Of a DNA stretch of 35,786 nucleotides, positions 1 to 7,958 are shown piece by piece. This DNA is from an uncultured Bacteroidales bacterium (GTDB taxonomy: Bacteria; Bacteroidota; Bacteroidia; Bacteroidales; Bacteroidaceae). The stretch covers positions 1 through 35,786 of the forward strand of contig CADBXS010000034.1 in NCBI GenBank assembly GCA_902798705.1. The letters are read 5' to 3'. A program made the position numbers and the translations under genes. Positions within the stretch are counted from its first letter, which is position 1. Every line of letters begins with the position of its first letter. The notes under the pieces are model-generated. The model did not search any database, was not told where the DNA came from, and saw nothing but the letters and a program-made list of their open reading frames with translations.

Positions 1-774
1 ATTGGCTACTATGGACTGAGCAACAACATCGCTTCTGCCATTGCTCCAACGGTTGCCATGTACCTCTATGTGCTGTTCCACAACTTCGAACTGCTCTTTG
101 CCGTTTCGTTGGTCAGTTCCTGCCTGGGGTGGCTGATGGTGTCGAGTGTGAAAGTGGCAGAACGACCTCCCGTTGCCAACAAGAAGCAGATTTCGCTCGA
201 TAGGTTTTTCCTGCTGATTGGATGGAGCGAAGCCATCGTCATTGCGCTCCTGTCCTTTTCTTATGGTGTCATCTCCACCTATCTTGCCATCTACGGCAAG
301 GAGGAATTGGGCATCACGACTGGCACAGGTACTTTCTTCCTGCTGCTTTCGTTGGGACTGATGTCGTCGCGCCTCATGGGTGGACGCTCGCTGCGCAAAG
401 GTCGCATCGTGGAGAACGCCAGCAAGGGCATGTTCTTTTCCATGTTTGGCTACATCCTTTTTGCTGCGTTCCATCATCCCATCGCCTACTACGGCTCTGC
501 CATCATTATCGGTTTGGGCAACGGACACATGTATCCTGCCATGCAGAACATGTTTATCAACTTGGCTCCGAACAGTCAGCGTGGTACTGCCAACGCCACG
601 ATTCTCACATCGTGGGACTTGGGAGTGGGCTTAGGTGTGATATTAGGTGGTGCCATTGCCGAAAGTCTCGGCTATCACGCAGCTTTCTGGGTGGCAGCCG
701 TTGGCAATGCTATGGGCGTAGCCTTCTTCTTCGCCTACGCTCGCCAAAGCTTTATCAGGAACAGGTTGAGGTAA
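1..774 (+). CDS. MFS transporter, 5'-truncated by window edge
   Basis: The frame is open from base 1 to a TAA stop at 772-774, so the start lies outside the window; about 257 C-terminal residues are visible. They are very hydrophobic, with roughly seven to eight membrane segments, consistent with the second half of a 12-helix major facilitator. The first visible residues (IGYYGLSNNIASAIAP) resemble the helix 4-5 region of drug-exporter or sugar-efflux MFS proteins, where a G-x-x-x-a-i-a-P pattern is common. A short basic loop (RLMGGRSLRKGR) fits a cytoplasmic loop between helices. Substrate cannot be told. The gene converges on the TonB-C gene and the two share a hairpin. The internal ATG at 58 is not the real start because the same protein family continues upstream of it. 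Confidence 0.85.
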   Translation: MGYYGLSNNIASAIAPTVAMYLYVLFHNFELLFAVSLVSSCLGWLMVSSVKVAERPPVANKKQISLDRFFLLIGWSEAIVIALLSFSYGVISTYLAIYGKEELGITTGTGTFFLLLSLGLMSSRLMGGRSLRKGRIVENASKGMFFSMFGYILFAAFHHPIAYYGSAIIIGLGNGHMYPAMQNMFINLAPNSQRGTANATILTSWDLGVGLGVILGGAIAESLGYHAAFWVAAVGNAMGVAFFFAYARQSFIRNRLR

Positions 775-834
775 AAAAGGGAATGGGGAAATGAATGGTT
801 TCGCCATCAATTTTGCGGACAATATAATAAAGAA

Positions 835-869
835 GGAGGGGCTAAGTACGAATTGCACTTAGCCCCTCC
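835..869. terminator. bidirectional hairpin terminator between convergent genes
   Basis: A perfect 13-bp inverted repeat (835-847 with 857-869, arm GGAGGGGCTAAGT) encloses a 9-nt loop. It lies between the MFS stop at 774 and the end of the minus-strand TonB-C gene at 879. The T-rich tail is weak on both sides (ATTTG on plus, TTCTTT on minus), so termination in both directions is inferred from position and stem strength. Confidence 0.75.
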
Positions 870-878
870 ATTTGAATC

Positions 879-1322
879 TTACAAATCCACCGTTTGAAGT
901 GTGGAGAAGGAAAGACGGCTGCGACGGATGGGGAAAACGATGTCGAAGCGGCTCTTCACCTTTGTCTTTCCTCGCTTGGCTGGCTTGAACTTCATCTTCT
1001 TGCACACGCGCTGCGCCTCTGAATTCAGTTCGTCGCCCATGCCCTGAACGATGTGGGTTTCCAACACTTTGCCCTTCTCGCTGAGGATACAAGCCACGAC
1101 AACCTTGCCGTCGAGTTTCTTATCCATCGGAGGATTGCGGAAATTCTTCTTGAGGAATTTATTGATGGCGTCTGTACCACCCTTGTATTCGGGTTTTGTG
1201 ATTTGTTCCTGCTCACGCTGTTGGCGCTGAGTGAACATATCGTCACCAAAACCAAAATTGAAGAACTGCGCACTGGCAGAGAGTGGAAGCAGACAAAAAA
1301 GGAGTATAAGAACTTGTTTCAT
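879..1322 (-). CDS. secreted protein with TonB C-terminal-like domain
   Basis: 147 residues, beginning with a signal peptide (MKQVLILLFCLLPLSASA-QF). Residues about 45-140 match the TonB C-terminal/energy-transducer pattern common in Bacteroidetes: a GG..A...FL..N...P region, then a beta strand (DGKVVVACILSEKGKV), a second strand, an E..R..KKMKFKPA segment and a final strand (VKSRFDIVFPI). There is no N-terminal membrane anchor followed by a proline-rich spacer as in classical TonB, so it is probably a periplasmic or surface protein using the fold, not an energy transducer. That is inference. A TAACTTTG -7 box lies 26 bases upstream of the ATG. It diverges from prfB. Confidence 0.75.
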   Translation of the reverse strand: MKQVLILLFCLLPLSASAQFFNFGFGDDMFTQRQQREQEQITKPEYKGGTDAINKFLKKNFRNPPMDKKLDGKVVVACILSEKGKVLETHIVQGMGDELNSEAQRVCKKMKFKPAKRGKTKVKSRFDIVFPIRRSRLSFSTLQTVDL

Positions 1323-1347
1323 TGTGCCGTATGTTAGAATTCAGCGG

Positions 1348-1355
1348 CAAAGTTA
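1348..1355 (-). promoter_or_regulatory. -7 box of the TonB-C gene
   Basis: Minus-strand TAACTTTG fits the Bacteroidetes TAnnTTTG consensus and sits about 26 bases before the ATG at 1322. No convincing -33 TTTG is seen at the usual distance. Confidence 0.55.
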
Positions 1356-1388
1356 ATCAAAAATTCTTGAAATCTCACTGAATTTCAC

Positions 1389-1396
1389 TATCTTTG
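1389..1396 (+). promoter_or_regulatory. -7 box of prfB
   Basis: TATCTTTG fits TAnnTTTG, with a TTG-containing -33-like element at 1367-1369, about 19 bases upstream. The ATG at 1416 follows 20 bases later, so the leader would be very short. Confidence 0.65.
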
Positions 1397-1415
1397 CACA
1401 ATATTATTGAATCTT

Positions 1416-2531
1416 ATGATAACAGCAGAACAACTGAAAGACATTAAAGAGCGCACGGAAGCCCTTTACCGCTACTTGGGAATCGAGCAAAAGCGTGTGG
1501 AAGTGGAAGAAGAGGAGTTGCGCACGCAAGCACCTGATTTCTGGGAAGATGCCAAGGCTGCGGAGGCTCAGATGAAGAAGGTGAAGGACATCCGAAAATG
1601 GTTGGATGGTTACGACGAGGTGAAAACAGCGTGCGACGAACTGGAACTTGCCTTCGACTACTTCAAGGAAGAATTGGTGACAGAAGAGGAAGTGGACCAA
1701 GACTATGCCCAGGCACTCAGTCTGATTGAGACATTGGAGTTGAAGAACATGCTTCGCGAGGAGGCCGACGGCATGGATGCCGTGCTGAAAATCAATTCGG
1801 GTGCAGGCGGAACGGAAAGTCAGGACTGGGCTTCGATGCTCATGCGCATGTATCAGCGTTGGGCTGAAGCACACAAGTATAAGGTGACCATCAGCAACTA
1901 TCAGGATGGTGACGAGGCGGGAATCAAGACCGTGACAATGGAGATTGAAGGCGACCAAGCCTACGGTTTTCTGAAGGGCGAAAGTGGTGTGCACCGACTG
2001 GTGCGCGTTTCGCCATATAACGCTCAGGGCAAGCGCATGACGAGTTTTGCCTCGGTGTTTGTCACTCCACTCGTTGACGATTCCATCGACGTGGTGATTG
2101 ACAAGAGCAAAATCAGTTGGGACTTGTTCCGAAGTGGCGGTGCTGGCGGTCAGAACGTGAACAAGGTGGAAACCGGCGTGCGTCTGCGATATCAGTATGT
2201 AGATCCTGACACGGGCGAAGAAGAGGAAATTCTCATCGAAAATACGGAAACACGTAAGCAGTTGGAAAACAGACAGAATGCCTTGCGCTTGCTCCGTTCC
2301 CAACTCTACGACCGTGCTCTCAAGAAGAAGATGGCAGAGCAGGAGAAGGTGGAAGCAGGAAAAAAGAAAATTGAATGGGGCTCACAGATTCGCTCGTATG
2401 TGTTCGACGACCGCCGCGTGAAGGACCATCGCACCAACTACCAGACTTCGGACGTGAGCGGTGTGATGGATGGCAAAATCGACGATTTCATCAAGGCTTA
2501 TCTGATGGAATTCTCTTCGAAAGCAGAATAG
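1416..2531 (+). CDS. prfB: peptide chain release factor 2
   Basis: RF2 recognises UGA and UAA stop codons and triggers peptide release on the ribosome. Starting at the ATG at 1416 gives 371 residues, the usual RF2 length; a TTG at 1407 would add three residues and is less likely. The N-terminal helical domain is followed by the stop-codon recognition region. Its tripeptide reads SPY (residues about 199-201) rather than the E. coli SPF. The catalytic GGQ loop (GGAGGQNVNK) is at about 244-246. Many bacteria have a programmed +1 frameshift near codon 26 (CTT TGA C). Here the equivalent position (RYLGIEQK) reads through in one frame with TTG GGA, so that autoregulation is absent. The CYTH gene follows after 22 bases and may be cotranscribed. 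Confidence 0.97.
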   Translation: MITAEQLKDIKERTEALYRYLGIEQKRVEVEEEELRTQAPDFWEDAKAAEAQMKKVKDIRKWLDGYDEVKTACDELELAFDYFKEELVTEEEVDQDYAQALSLIETLELKNMLREEADGMDAVLKINSGAGGTESQDWASMLMRMYQRWAEAHKYKVTISNYQDGDEAGIKTVTMEIEGDQAYGFLKGESGVHRLVRVSPYNAQGKRMTSFASVFVTPLVDDSIDVVIDKSKISWDLFRSGGAGGQNVNKVETGVRLRYQYVDPDTGEEEEILIENTETRKQLENRQNALRLLRSQLYDRALKKKMAEQEKVEAGKKKIEWGSQIRSYVFDDRRVKDHRTNYQTSDVSGVMDGKIDDFIKAYLMEFSSKAE

Positions 2532-2553
2532 GAAACCATATAATATTAGCAAT

Positions 2554-3054
2554 ATGAACATTGAAATAGAGCGCAAATTCATTGTTGTGGGTGAATACAA
2601 GAGCAAGGCATACGCTCGCAGCCACATTGAGCAGGGCTATTTCGAAACGGCTCCAGGCAAAACGGTGCGCATCAGAATCCGCGACGACAAGGCTTATCTC
2701 ACCATCAAGGGGCCATCGGGTAAGGAAGGACTGGCTCGCTACGAATTTGAGACGGAAGTGTCGATGGAGGACGGTCGCCAATTGCTGAATCTGTGCCGAC
2801 CAGGCCGAATCGACAAATGGCGCTGGCTCATTCACGATGGCAAGCACACCATCGAAGTGGATGAGTTTCTTGGCGACAACGAAGGGCTGGTGATGGCAGA
2901 AATAGAGCTGAACAGTGAGGATGAAGAATATATCAAGCCCGACTTTTTAGGCAAGGAAGTGACAGGCGACAAGCGTTTCTACAACTCCCACCTCATGCGC
3001 TACCCTTATATCCTTTGGGGCAAGCACTTCGAAAAGGAAGAATTGAATAAGTAA
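2554..3054 (+). CDS. CYTH domain protein (triphosphate tunnel metalloenzyme)
   Basis: 166 residues. The N-terminus has the signature ExExK motif as EIERK (residues 4-8), and further charged strands follow (KTVRIRIRDDKAYLTIKG, RYEFETEV, HTIEVDEFLGDNEGLVMAEIEL). This is the alternating acidic/basic pattern that lines the tunnel in CYTH/TTM enzymes. Known members act as inorganic triphosphatases, thiamine triphosphatases or class IV adenylate cyclases. Sequence alone does not choose between them, although small bacterial stand-alone forms are often triphosphatases. It lies 22 bases after prfB on the same strand and ends in a strong hairpin shared with the convergent VanZ-like gene. Confidence 0.9.
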   Translation: MNIEIERKFIVVGEYKSKAYARSHIEQGYFETAPGKTVRIRIRDDKAYLTIKGPSGKEGLARYEFETEVSMEDGRQLLNLCRPGRIDKWRWLIHDGKHTIEVDEFLGDNEGLVMAEIELNSEDEEYIKPDFLGKEVTGDKRFYNSHLMRYPYILWGKHFEKEELNK

Positions 3055-3068
3055 AACATACTTTGTAT

Positions 3069-3133
3069 AAAAGCAGAACAGGAATCATTCCTTGGCTCCA
3101 CAGCCATTCGGATGATTCCCGTTCTGCTTTTTT
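3069..3133. terminator. long hairpin terminator shared by convergent genes
   Basis: A left arm at 3069-3091 (AAAAGCAGAAC-GGAATCAT core) pairs with a right arm at 3110-3133, about 22 bp with one A/C-type mismatch and one bulge. On the plus strand it ends in a T6 run, a classic intrinsic terminator for prfB-CYTH. The TAA of the minus-strand VanZ-like gene (3132-3134) lies at the base of the stem, so it probably serves both strands. Confidence 0.88.
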
Positions 3134-3533
3134 ATGCCTTAGGGAAATTGACCTTTTTGGCAAAGTATCGGATAATGAAGGCACCGATGGGAAAAGCCAA
3201 AAAAGTTCCGATGGAATCGGCAATAAAGTCGAGCCATTCACCCGAACGGCAGGTGGTGAGATACCTCTGCCACAGTTCAAGGATGCCACCCAAGAGGATG
3301 GGGTAAACAACGGTGCAGAGAATGGTTCTTAGAGTAATCTTTCGGTCTGCTCTATTCCGATAGTAATCATACCACACACAACATGCCACGGCTCCATACA
3401 TGAGGAAATGCACCCACTTGTCGAAAAGGGGAATATCCTCCAAGGGAGGTACTTCAGGAATTGGTATGATGGAAAGAGTGATGACAACAAAAGAAAGGAG
3501 AATTGTCCAAAAATAGTTCTTGAAAGCCTTCAT
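3132..3533 (-). CDS. VanZ-like family membrane protein
   Basis: 133 residues with about four membrane helices: an N-terminal helix (FWTILLSFVVITLSIIPIP), a DKWVHFLMYGAVACCVWY helix, a third around ILCTVVYPILLGGILELWQ and a final helix. The pattern DKxxHF...G, then GGxxELxQ, then a Thr/Arg-rich turn and EWLDFIADSIGT is the VanZ/teicoplanin-resistance-associated signature. Function is unknown for most chromosomal members; a role in envelope or glycolipid chemistry is often proposed but not shown here. It has its own minus-strand TAAATTTG box. Confidence 0.85.
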   Translation of the reverse strand: MKAFKNYFWTILLSFVVITLSIIPIPEVPPLEDIPLFDKWVHFLMYGAVACCVWYDYYRNRADRKITLRTILCTVVYPILLGGILELWQRYLTTCRSGEWLDFIADSIGTFLAFPIGAFIIRYFAKKVNFPKA

Positions 3534-3560
3534 CGCCGTAATTTACTTACAATTTTTCTG

Positions 3561-3568
3561 CAAATTTA
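3561..3568 (-). promoter_or_regulatory. -7 box of the VanZ-like gene
   Basis: Minus-strand TAAATTTG lies 28 bases before the ATG at 3533. It is 12 bases from the oppositely oriented -7 box of the NSS pair, so the divergent promoters overlap. Confidence 0.55.
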
Positions 3569-3580
3569 AGGAAAATGTTT

Positions 3581-3588
3581 TAATTTTG
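3581..3588 (+). promoter_or_regulatory. -7 box of the NSS transporter pair
   Basis: TAATTTTG fits TAnnTTTG and is followed 19 bases later by the ATG at 3608. A T-rich stretch at 3553-3558 sits where a weak -33 element would be. Confidence 0.6.
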
Positions 3589-3607
3589 CATCGCAAACAG
3601 AGACATA

Positions 3608-4984
3608 ATGAGCAAACGAGAGAATTTTGGTAGTAAAATAGGTGCAGTTTTTGCCACGGCGGGCTCGGCTGTTGGTCTCGGCAACATCTGGCGTTTTCCC
3701 ATCGAGACGGGACGCAACGGCGGTGCTGCCTTCATCCTCATCTACATTGCTTGCATTCTCCTGATTGGCATTCCCGTGATGATGAGCGAATTTGTAATTG
3801 GTAAACACACGCGCTCCAACACAGCGGGTGCTTATCAGAAGTTGGCACCAGGCACTCAATGGAAATGGGTGGGACGATTGGGCGTGTTTGCAGGTGTGCT
3901 GGTGTTCAGCTACTATTCCGTTGTGGCAGGATGGACAATTGAGTACGCGTGGCTCGCGCTCAGCAATAGCTTTATAGGCAAAACTCCCGATGAATTCGGC
4001 AAAATCTTTGCAGAGTTTTCTGCCGACCCCGTGCGCCCTACCCTCTGGCTCATCGTTTTTATATTGCTCACCCACTTCATCATCGTGAAGGGTGTGACCA
4101 AGGGCATTGAGCGATGGAGCAATGTGCTGATGCCCGTGCTGTTGGGCATCATCGTCGTGTTGGTGGCTTGCTCGGTGTTTCTCCCCAATGCAAGTGAGGG
4201 ACTGCATTTCCTGCTGAAGCCAGACTTCTCGAAGGTGGATGGTAAGGTGGTCCTCAACGCGATGGGCCAAGCCTTCTTCTCGTTGTCGCTCGGATTAGGC
4301 TGCCTTTGCACCTACGCCTCGTACTTTGAACCTCAGACCAGCATCAGCAGAACGGCATTTGAGGTATGCACCATCGACACACTGATAGCACTGATGGCGG
4401 GATTCATCATCTTCCCAGCTGCTGCAGCCAGTGGCTACCACCTCCAGCCTGACGATGTGGGACCTTCGCTCATCTTCATCACCCTCCCCAATGTGTTCCA
4501 GATGGCATTTCACGGACTGCCGTGGGTGGCTTACATCTTCTCCGTGATGTTCTACATTCTGCTTATCTTGGCTGCGCTCACCAGTACCATCTCCATGCAC
4601 GAAATCGTGACTTCGTACATGACGGAGGAATTCAACCTGCCTCGCAAGAAAGGCGCTATGTTTGAAACGGGAGTCGCCATTGTATTAGGTACACTGTGTT
4701 CCCTTTCCTTTGGAAAATTGGGAGATATACACATCTTCGGCATGACCATCTTCGACCTCTTCGACTGGACGGTTTCGAACTTCTGCATGCCACTTGGCGG
4801 AATGCTCATCTCCATCTTCACGGGCTGGTATCTTGACAAGAAGGTGTTTCGCGACGAACTCACGAACTACGGTGAGAATGGAGCCCCTTACGTGCGCGGA
4901 CTGATTTTCACACTCCGATACATCACACCTCTTGCCATCCTCCTCATTTTCCTGAACCAATTCGGAGTGTTCAACTTCGTTTGA
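3608..4984 (+). CDS. sodium:neurotransmitter symporter family transporter, copy 1
   Basis: 458 residues with 11-12 membrane helices. The first helix carries the unwound substrate/sodium site in the family form GSAVGLGNIWRFP, followed by an ETGRNGGAAFI segment. Helix 3 and the loop with HTRSNTAGAYQKLAPG also match LeuT/MhsT-type bacterial NSS proteins. These couple sodium entry to uptake of amino acids or related amines across the inner membrane; the substrate here cannot be read from sequence. It is followed after 33 bases by a close paralogue of identical length, so the pair is probably a tandem duplication transcribed together. Confidence 0.93.
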   Translation: MSKRENFGSKIGAVFATAGSAVGLGNIWRFPIETGRNGGAAFILIYIACILLIGIPVMMSEFVIGKHTRSNTAGAYQKLAPGTQWKWVGRLGVFAGVLVFSYYSVVAGWTIEYAWLALSNSFIGKTPDEFGKIFAEFSADPVRPTLWLIVFILLTHFIIVKGVTKGIERWSNVLMPVLLGIIVVLVACSVFLPNASEGLHFLLKPDFSKVDGKVVLNAMGQAFFSLSLGLGCLCTYASYFEPQTSISRTAFEVCTIDTLIALMAGFIIFPAAAASGYHLQPDDVGPSLIFITLPNVFQMAFHGLPWVAYIFSVMFYILLILAALTSTISMHEIVTSYMTEEFNLPRKKGAMFETGVAIVLGTLCSLSFGKLGDIHIFGMTIFDLFDWTVSNFCMPLGGMLISIFTGWYLDKKVFRDELTNYGENGAPYVRGLIFTLRYITPLAILLIFLNQFGVFNFV

Positions 4985-5017
4985 AAAGAAACAATACATC
5001 CACTCTAAAATAGAACT

Positions 5018-6394
5018 ATGACGAATAGAGAAAACTTCGGAAGCAAAATAGGCGCAGTGTTAGCAGCAGCTGGTTCTGCCGTTGGATTGGGCAATATTTG
5101 GCGCTTTCCTATCGAAACGGGACGCAACGGTGGTGCTGCCTTCATCATTGTATATATCATCTGCATCCTGCTCATCGGACTGCCCGTGATGCTGAGCGAA
5201 TTCATGATTGGACGACACACGCAAGCCAACACAGCTCGTGCCTATCAGAAACTGGCTCCAGGCACACAGTGGAAATGGGTGGGACGACTGGGTGTGTTCT
5301 CGGGTTTCTTCATCATGTGCTACTATTGTGTCGTGGCTGGATGGACCATCGAATATGCCATGCTTGCCATCACCAACCAGTTTGCTGGCAAGACCTCCAA
5401 CGACTTCCCCAAGATTTTCAATGAGTTTGCTGCCAATCCGTGGATGCCTATCATCTGGCTCATCGCCTTTGTGCTGATGACGCACTTTGTGATTGTGAAA
5501 GGTGTGACAAAAGGAATTGAACGATGGTCGAAAATCCTCATGCCCGTCCTGTTTGGCTTGGTGGTGCTGCTCGTGGTGTGTGCAGTCACTTCGCCTGGTG
5601 CGAATGAAGGCATTGAGTTTCTACTGAAGCCCGATTTCTCGAAAATAACGGGTAAGACAGTCCTTTCCGCCATGGGACAAGCCTTCTATTCCCTTTCGCT
5701 CGGCATGGGATGCCTCTGCACGTATGCCTCTTACTTCGACAAGAAAACCCGTCTTGGTAAAACTGCCCTTCAGGTGGCATCCATCGACACGATGATTGCG
5801 CTGATGGCGGGATTCATCATCTTCCCAGCAGCATCGACAGCAGGTTATCATCTGTCTCCCGATGACGTGGGTGCTTCCCTCCTCTTCATCACACTGCCCA
5901 ATGTGTTCCAGCAGGCTTTCACCAGTCTTCCTATTTTGGGTTATGTCTTCTCAGTGATGTTCTACCTGTTGGTCATCTTGGCCGCGCTCACCAGTATGAT
6001 TTCGCTGCATGAAGTGGTGACTTCCTACATGTCGGAAGAATTCAAATGGAGCCGAAAGCGTGCCGCCATGACCGAGTCGGTGGTCTGCATCCTGTTGGGT
6101 TGCGTCTGCTCGCTTTCCTTCGGTGTACTCAACGATGTGCGCCTCTTCAACATGACCATCTTCGACCTCTTCGACTGGACTTCCTCCAACATCTTCCTTC
6201 CAATCGGTGGTATGTTCATCAGTCTCTTTGCAGGTTGGTATCTTGACAAACAGATTTTCCGCGATGAAATCACGAATTACGGTCTCAGCAGTGCGCCTTA
6301 CTTCAAGGCTCTCATCTTCCTGCTCCGCTACATCGTGCCTATCGCCATCCTTGGCATCATCGTCAATCAATTAGGAATCTTGAGCTTCATATAG
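5018..6394 (+). CDS. sodium:neurotransmitter symporter family transporter, copy 2
   Basis: 458 residues, aligning end to end with copy 1 without gaps visible by eye. Shared landmarks include GSAVGLGNIWRFP in helix 1, the ARAYQKLAPGTQWKW loop, the VKGVTKGIERWSK motif, GCLCTYASYF and the IFDLFDWT segment near helix 10. The copies differ in positions such as FSYYSVVAG versus MCYYCVVAG in helix 3 and TVSNFCMPLGG versus TSSNIFLPIGG near helix 11, which could shift substrate preference; that is inference. There is no separate -7 box in the 33-base gap. A strong terminator follows. Confidence 0.93.
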   Translation: MTNRENFGSKIGAVLAAAGSAVGLGNIWRFPIETGRNGGAAFIIVYIICILLIGLPVMLSEFMIGRHTQANTARAYQKLAPGTQWKWVGRLGVFSGFFIMCYYCVVAGWTIEYAMLAITNQFAGKTSNDFPKIFNEFAANPWMPIIWLIAFVLMTHFVIVKGVTKGIERWSKILMPVLFGLVVLLVVCAVTSPGANEGIEFLLKPDFSKITGKTVLSAMGQAFYSLSLGMGCLCTYASYFDKKTRLGKTALQVASIDTMIALMAGFIIFPAASTAGYHLSPDDVGASLLFITLPNVFQQAFTSLPILGYVFSVMFYLLVILAALTSMISLHEVVTSYMSEEFKWSRKRAAMTESVVCILLGCVCSLSFGVLNDVRLFNMTIFDLFDWTSSNIFLPIGGMFISLFAGWYLDKQIFRDEITNYGLSSAPYFKALIFLLRYIVPIAILGIIVNQLGILSFI

Positions 6395-6411
6395 AATCAT
6401 CAAAAACACAT

Positions 6412-6455
6412 CATCAAAAAAGGCTTCAGCACACTGCCGAAGCCTTTTTTTGATG
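6412..6455. terminator. hairpin terminator between NSS pair and rodA
   Basis: Left arm 6412-6427 (CATCAAAAAAGGCTTC) pairs with 6439-6455 around a loop of about 11 nt, with one extra T in the right arm. The T7 run at 6445-6451 is part of the right arm. rodA converges and stops at 6460, so A/T runs on both sides suit termination in both directions. Confidence 0.88.
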
Positions 6456-6459
6456 TTTC

Positions 6460-7929
6460 TTATTGTCGTTTCACGTTTCGTTCTGCATCCATTCGCAGGA
6501 AGATGAAAAGGAGAATGGTGAAGCCCCAGAGGGAGGAGCCACCGTAGGAGAAAAATGGCAATGGAATGCCGATTACGGGGGTGAGTCCGAGTACCATTCC
6601 CACATTGATAAAGAGATGGAAAATGAAGATGCAACAGACGCTATAGCCATAGACACGCCCTAAGGTGTCGGGTTGTCGTTCCGCCAAGGTAATCAATCGC
6701 CAAATAAAAATGAGATACATGATAAGCACTCCGGCTGCACCGATGAAACCTTCTTCCTCACCCACAGTGCAGAAGATGAAGTCGGTGTCCTGCTCAGGAA
6801 CGTACTTGAGTTTGGTTTGTGTTCCTTTCAAAAAACCTTTTCCTGCGAATCCGCCCGAACCAATAGCAATCTTCGCCTGATTCACATTGTAGCCCGCACC
6901 GCGCAAGTCTTCTTTCTTGCCCAAGAGCACTTCAATGCGCGTGCGCTGGTGGTCAGCCAAATGGTCGAGAACAGTGTCGCACACATAATACATACCTGTG
7001 GAAAGGATGGCGAAGAGGGATATGAGCATATAGTTCCTCGACTGGTAGTAGATAGCAAGTCCGATGATATAGCATGTTTGGAGAATGCACACACCCAACA
7101 TAATCCAGCAGACGTTGAACGGAATGACAAATGCGGAGAAGAGGAAAGCCAGCAGGGAAACACCCAGTCCTCCCAAGAACATGATTTGTGGAGCCAAGCG
7201 GTCTTTTCCATACATATACGTCATTCCTGTGATGAAGATTTGCGCTATGAGCAAAACCGAAAATTCTCCGATGGATACGGGCATTTTTGGAAAGAAATCA
7301 CCTGCAAAACGTACACCCACCACGAAATAGACGACACAGGCAAAGGCCGTAAACAGCAAGGAACCCGTCATACCCTCACGATAGAGCACTAGGAAGAAAG
7401 CAAGATAGACCAAAGCCGAGCCCGTTTCCTTCTGCATCACAATCAGGAGCATGGGCAGAATGATGATGCCAACCACGCGGATGAACTGTTTGCTGTTGAG
7501 CATACTGAAGCCGTATTGGTCCATATATTTTGCTAAGGCAAGAGCCACCGAGAATTTGGCAAATTCGGCTGGCTGGAGCTTTACGGGTCCGATAGGAATC
7601 CAGGAACGGGAACCCTTGGTGTCGGGAGCAATGAAAATGGTGACTACCAAGAGGAGCATCATCACCGTGTAGAGCACAAAGGCTGATTGGTCGAATACAC
7701 GCTTCTCGATGAAAATTAGCATACTGCCCAACAGTACAGAACTGCAAATCCATACAAACTGCTTACCCGAATTGGTGGAAAAGCTCAGAATGTCGGGATT
7801 GTTGAAGTCGTAACTGGCACCACAAATGGAGAACCAGCCCCACGTGACGAGAATCAGATAGAATCCGATGGTCATCCAGTCGAGCGAAAGGAAAATGCCC
7901 TTGGGTGTCTGTTCGTTTTGTACTGGCAT
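6460..7929 (-). CDS. rodA: rod-shape peptidoglycan glycosyltransferase RodA
   Basis: 489 residues with about ten or more membrane helices; SEDS family. RodA polymerises lipid II into glycan strands in the elongasome with PBP2 as its transpeptidase partner. Recognisable segments include the early helix loop with DTKGSRSWIPIGPVKLQPAEFAKF, the region with GQAKIAIGSGGF-like text (here NVNQAKIAIGSGGFAGKG) before a conserved KGTQTKLKYVPEQDTDFIF loop, and the late PVIGIPLPFFSYGGSS signature. It lies 29 bases after mrdA on the same strand, last in the mre/mrd cluster. It is longer than the roughly 370-residue E. coli RodA; extra central helices (about residues 230-300) are common in Bacteroidetes versions. 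Confidence 0.96.
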   Translation of the reverse strand: MPVQNEQTPKGIFLSLDWMTIGFYLILVTWGWFSICGASYDFNNPDILSFSTNSGKQFVWICSSVLLGSMLIFIEKRVFDQSAFVLYTVMMLLLVVTIFIAPDTKGSRSWIPIGPVKLQPAEFAKFSVALALAKYMDQYGFSMLNSKQFIRVVGIIILPMLLIVMQKETGSALVYLAFFLVLYREGMTGSLLFTAFACVVYFVVGVRFAGDFFPKMPVSIGEFSVLLIAQIFITGMTYMYGKDRLAPQIMFLGGLGVSLLAFLFSAFVIPFNVCWIMLGVCILQTCYIIGLAIYYQSRNYMLISLFAILSTGMYYVCDTVLDHLADHQRTRIEVLLGKKEDLRGAGYNVNQAKIAIGSGGFAGKGFLKGTQTKLKYVPEQDTDFIFCTVGEEEGFIGAAGVLIMYLIFIWRLITLAERQPDTLGRVYGYSVCCIFIFHLFINVGMVLGLTPVIGIPLPFFSYGGSSLWGFTILLFIFLRMDAERNVKRQ

Positions 7930-7958
7930 ATCTTATTGTCTCTATTAATGATGATACA

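Noticed and set aside
1404-2303. 299-residue open frame on the minus strand
   Set aside because: It lies entirely antisense to prfB, which is certain, and its His/Leu-rich composition is what an antisense shadow gives.
3566-4270. Long minus-strand frame over the first NSS gene
   Set aside because: Antisense to a clear transporter gene; similar shadows occur over the second copy.
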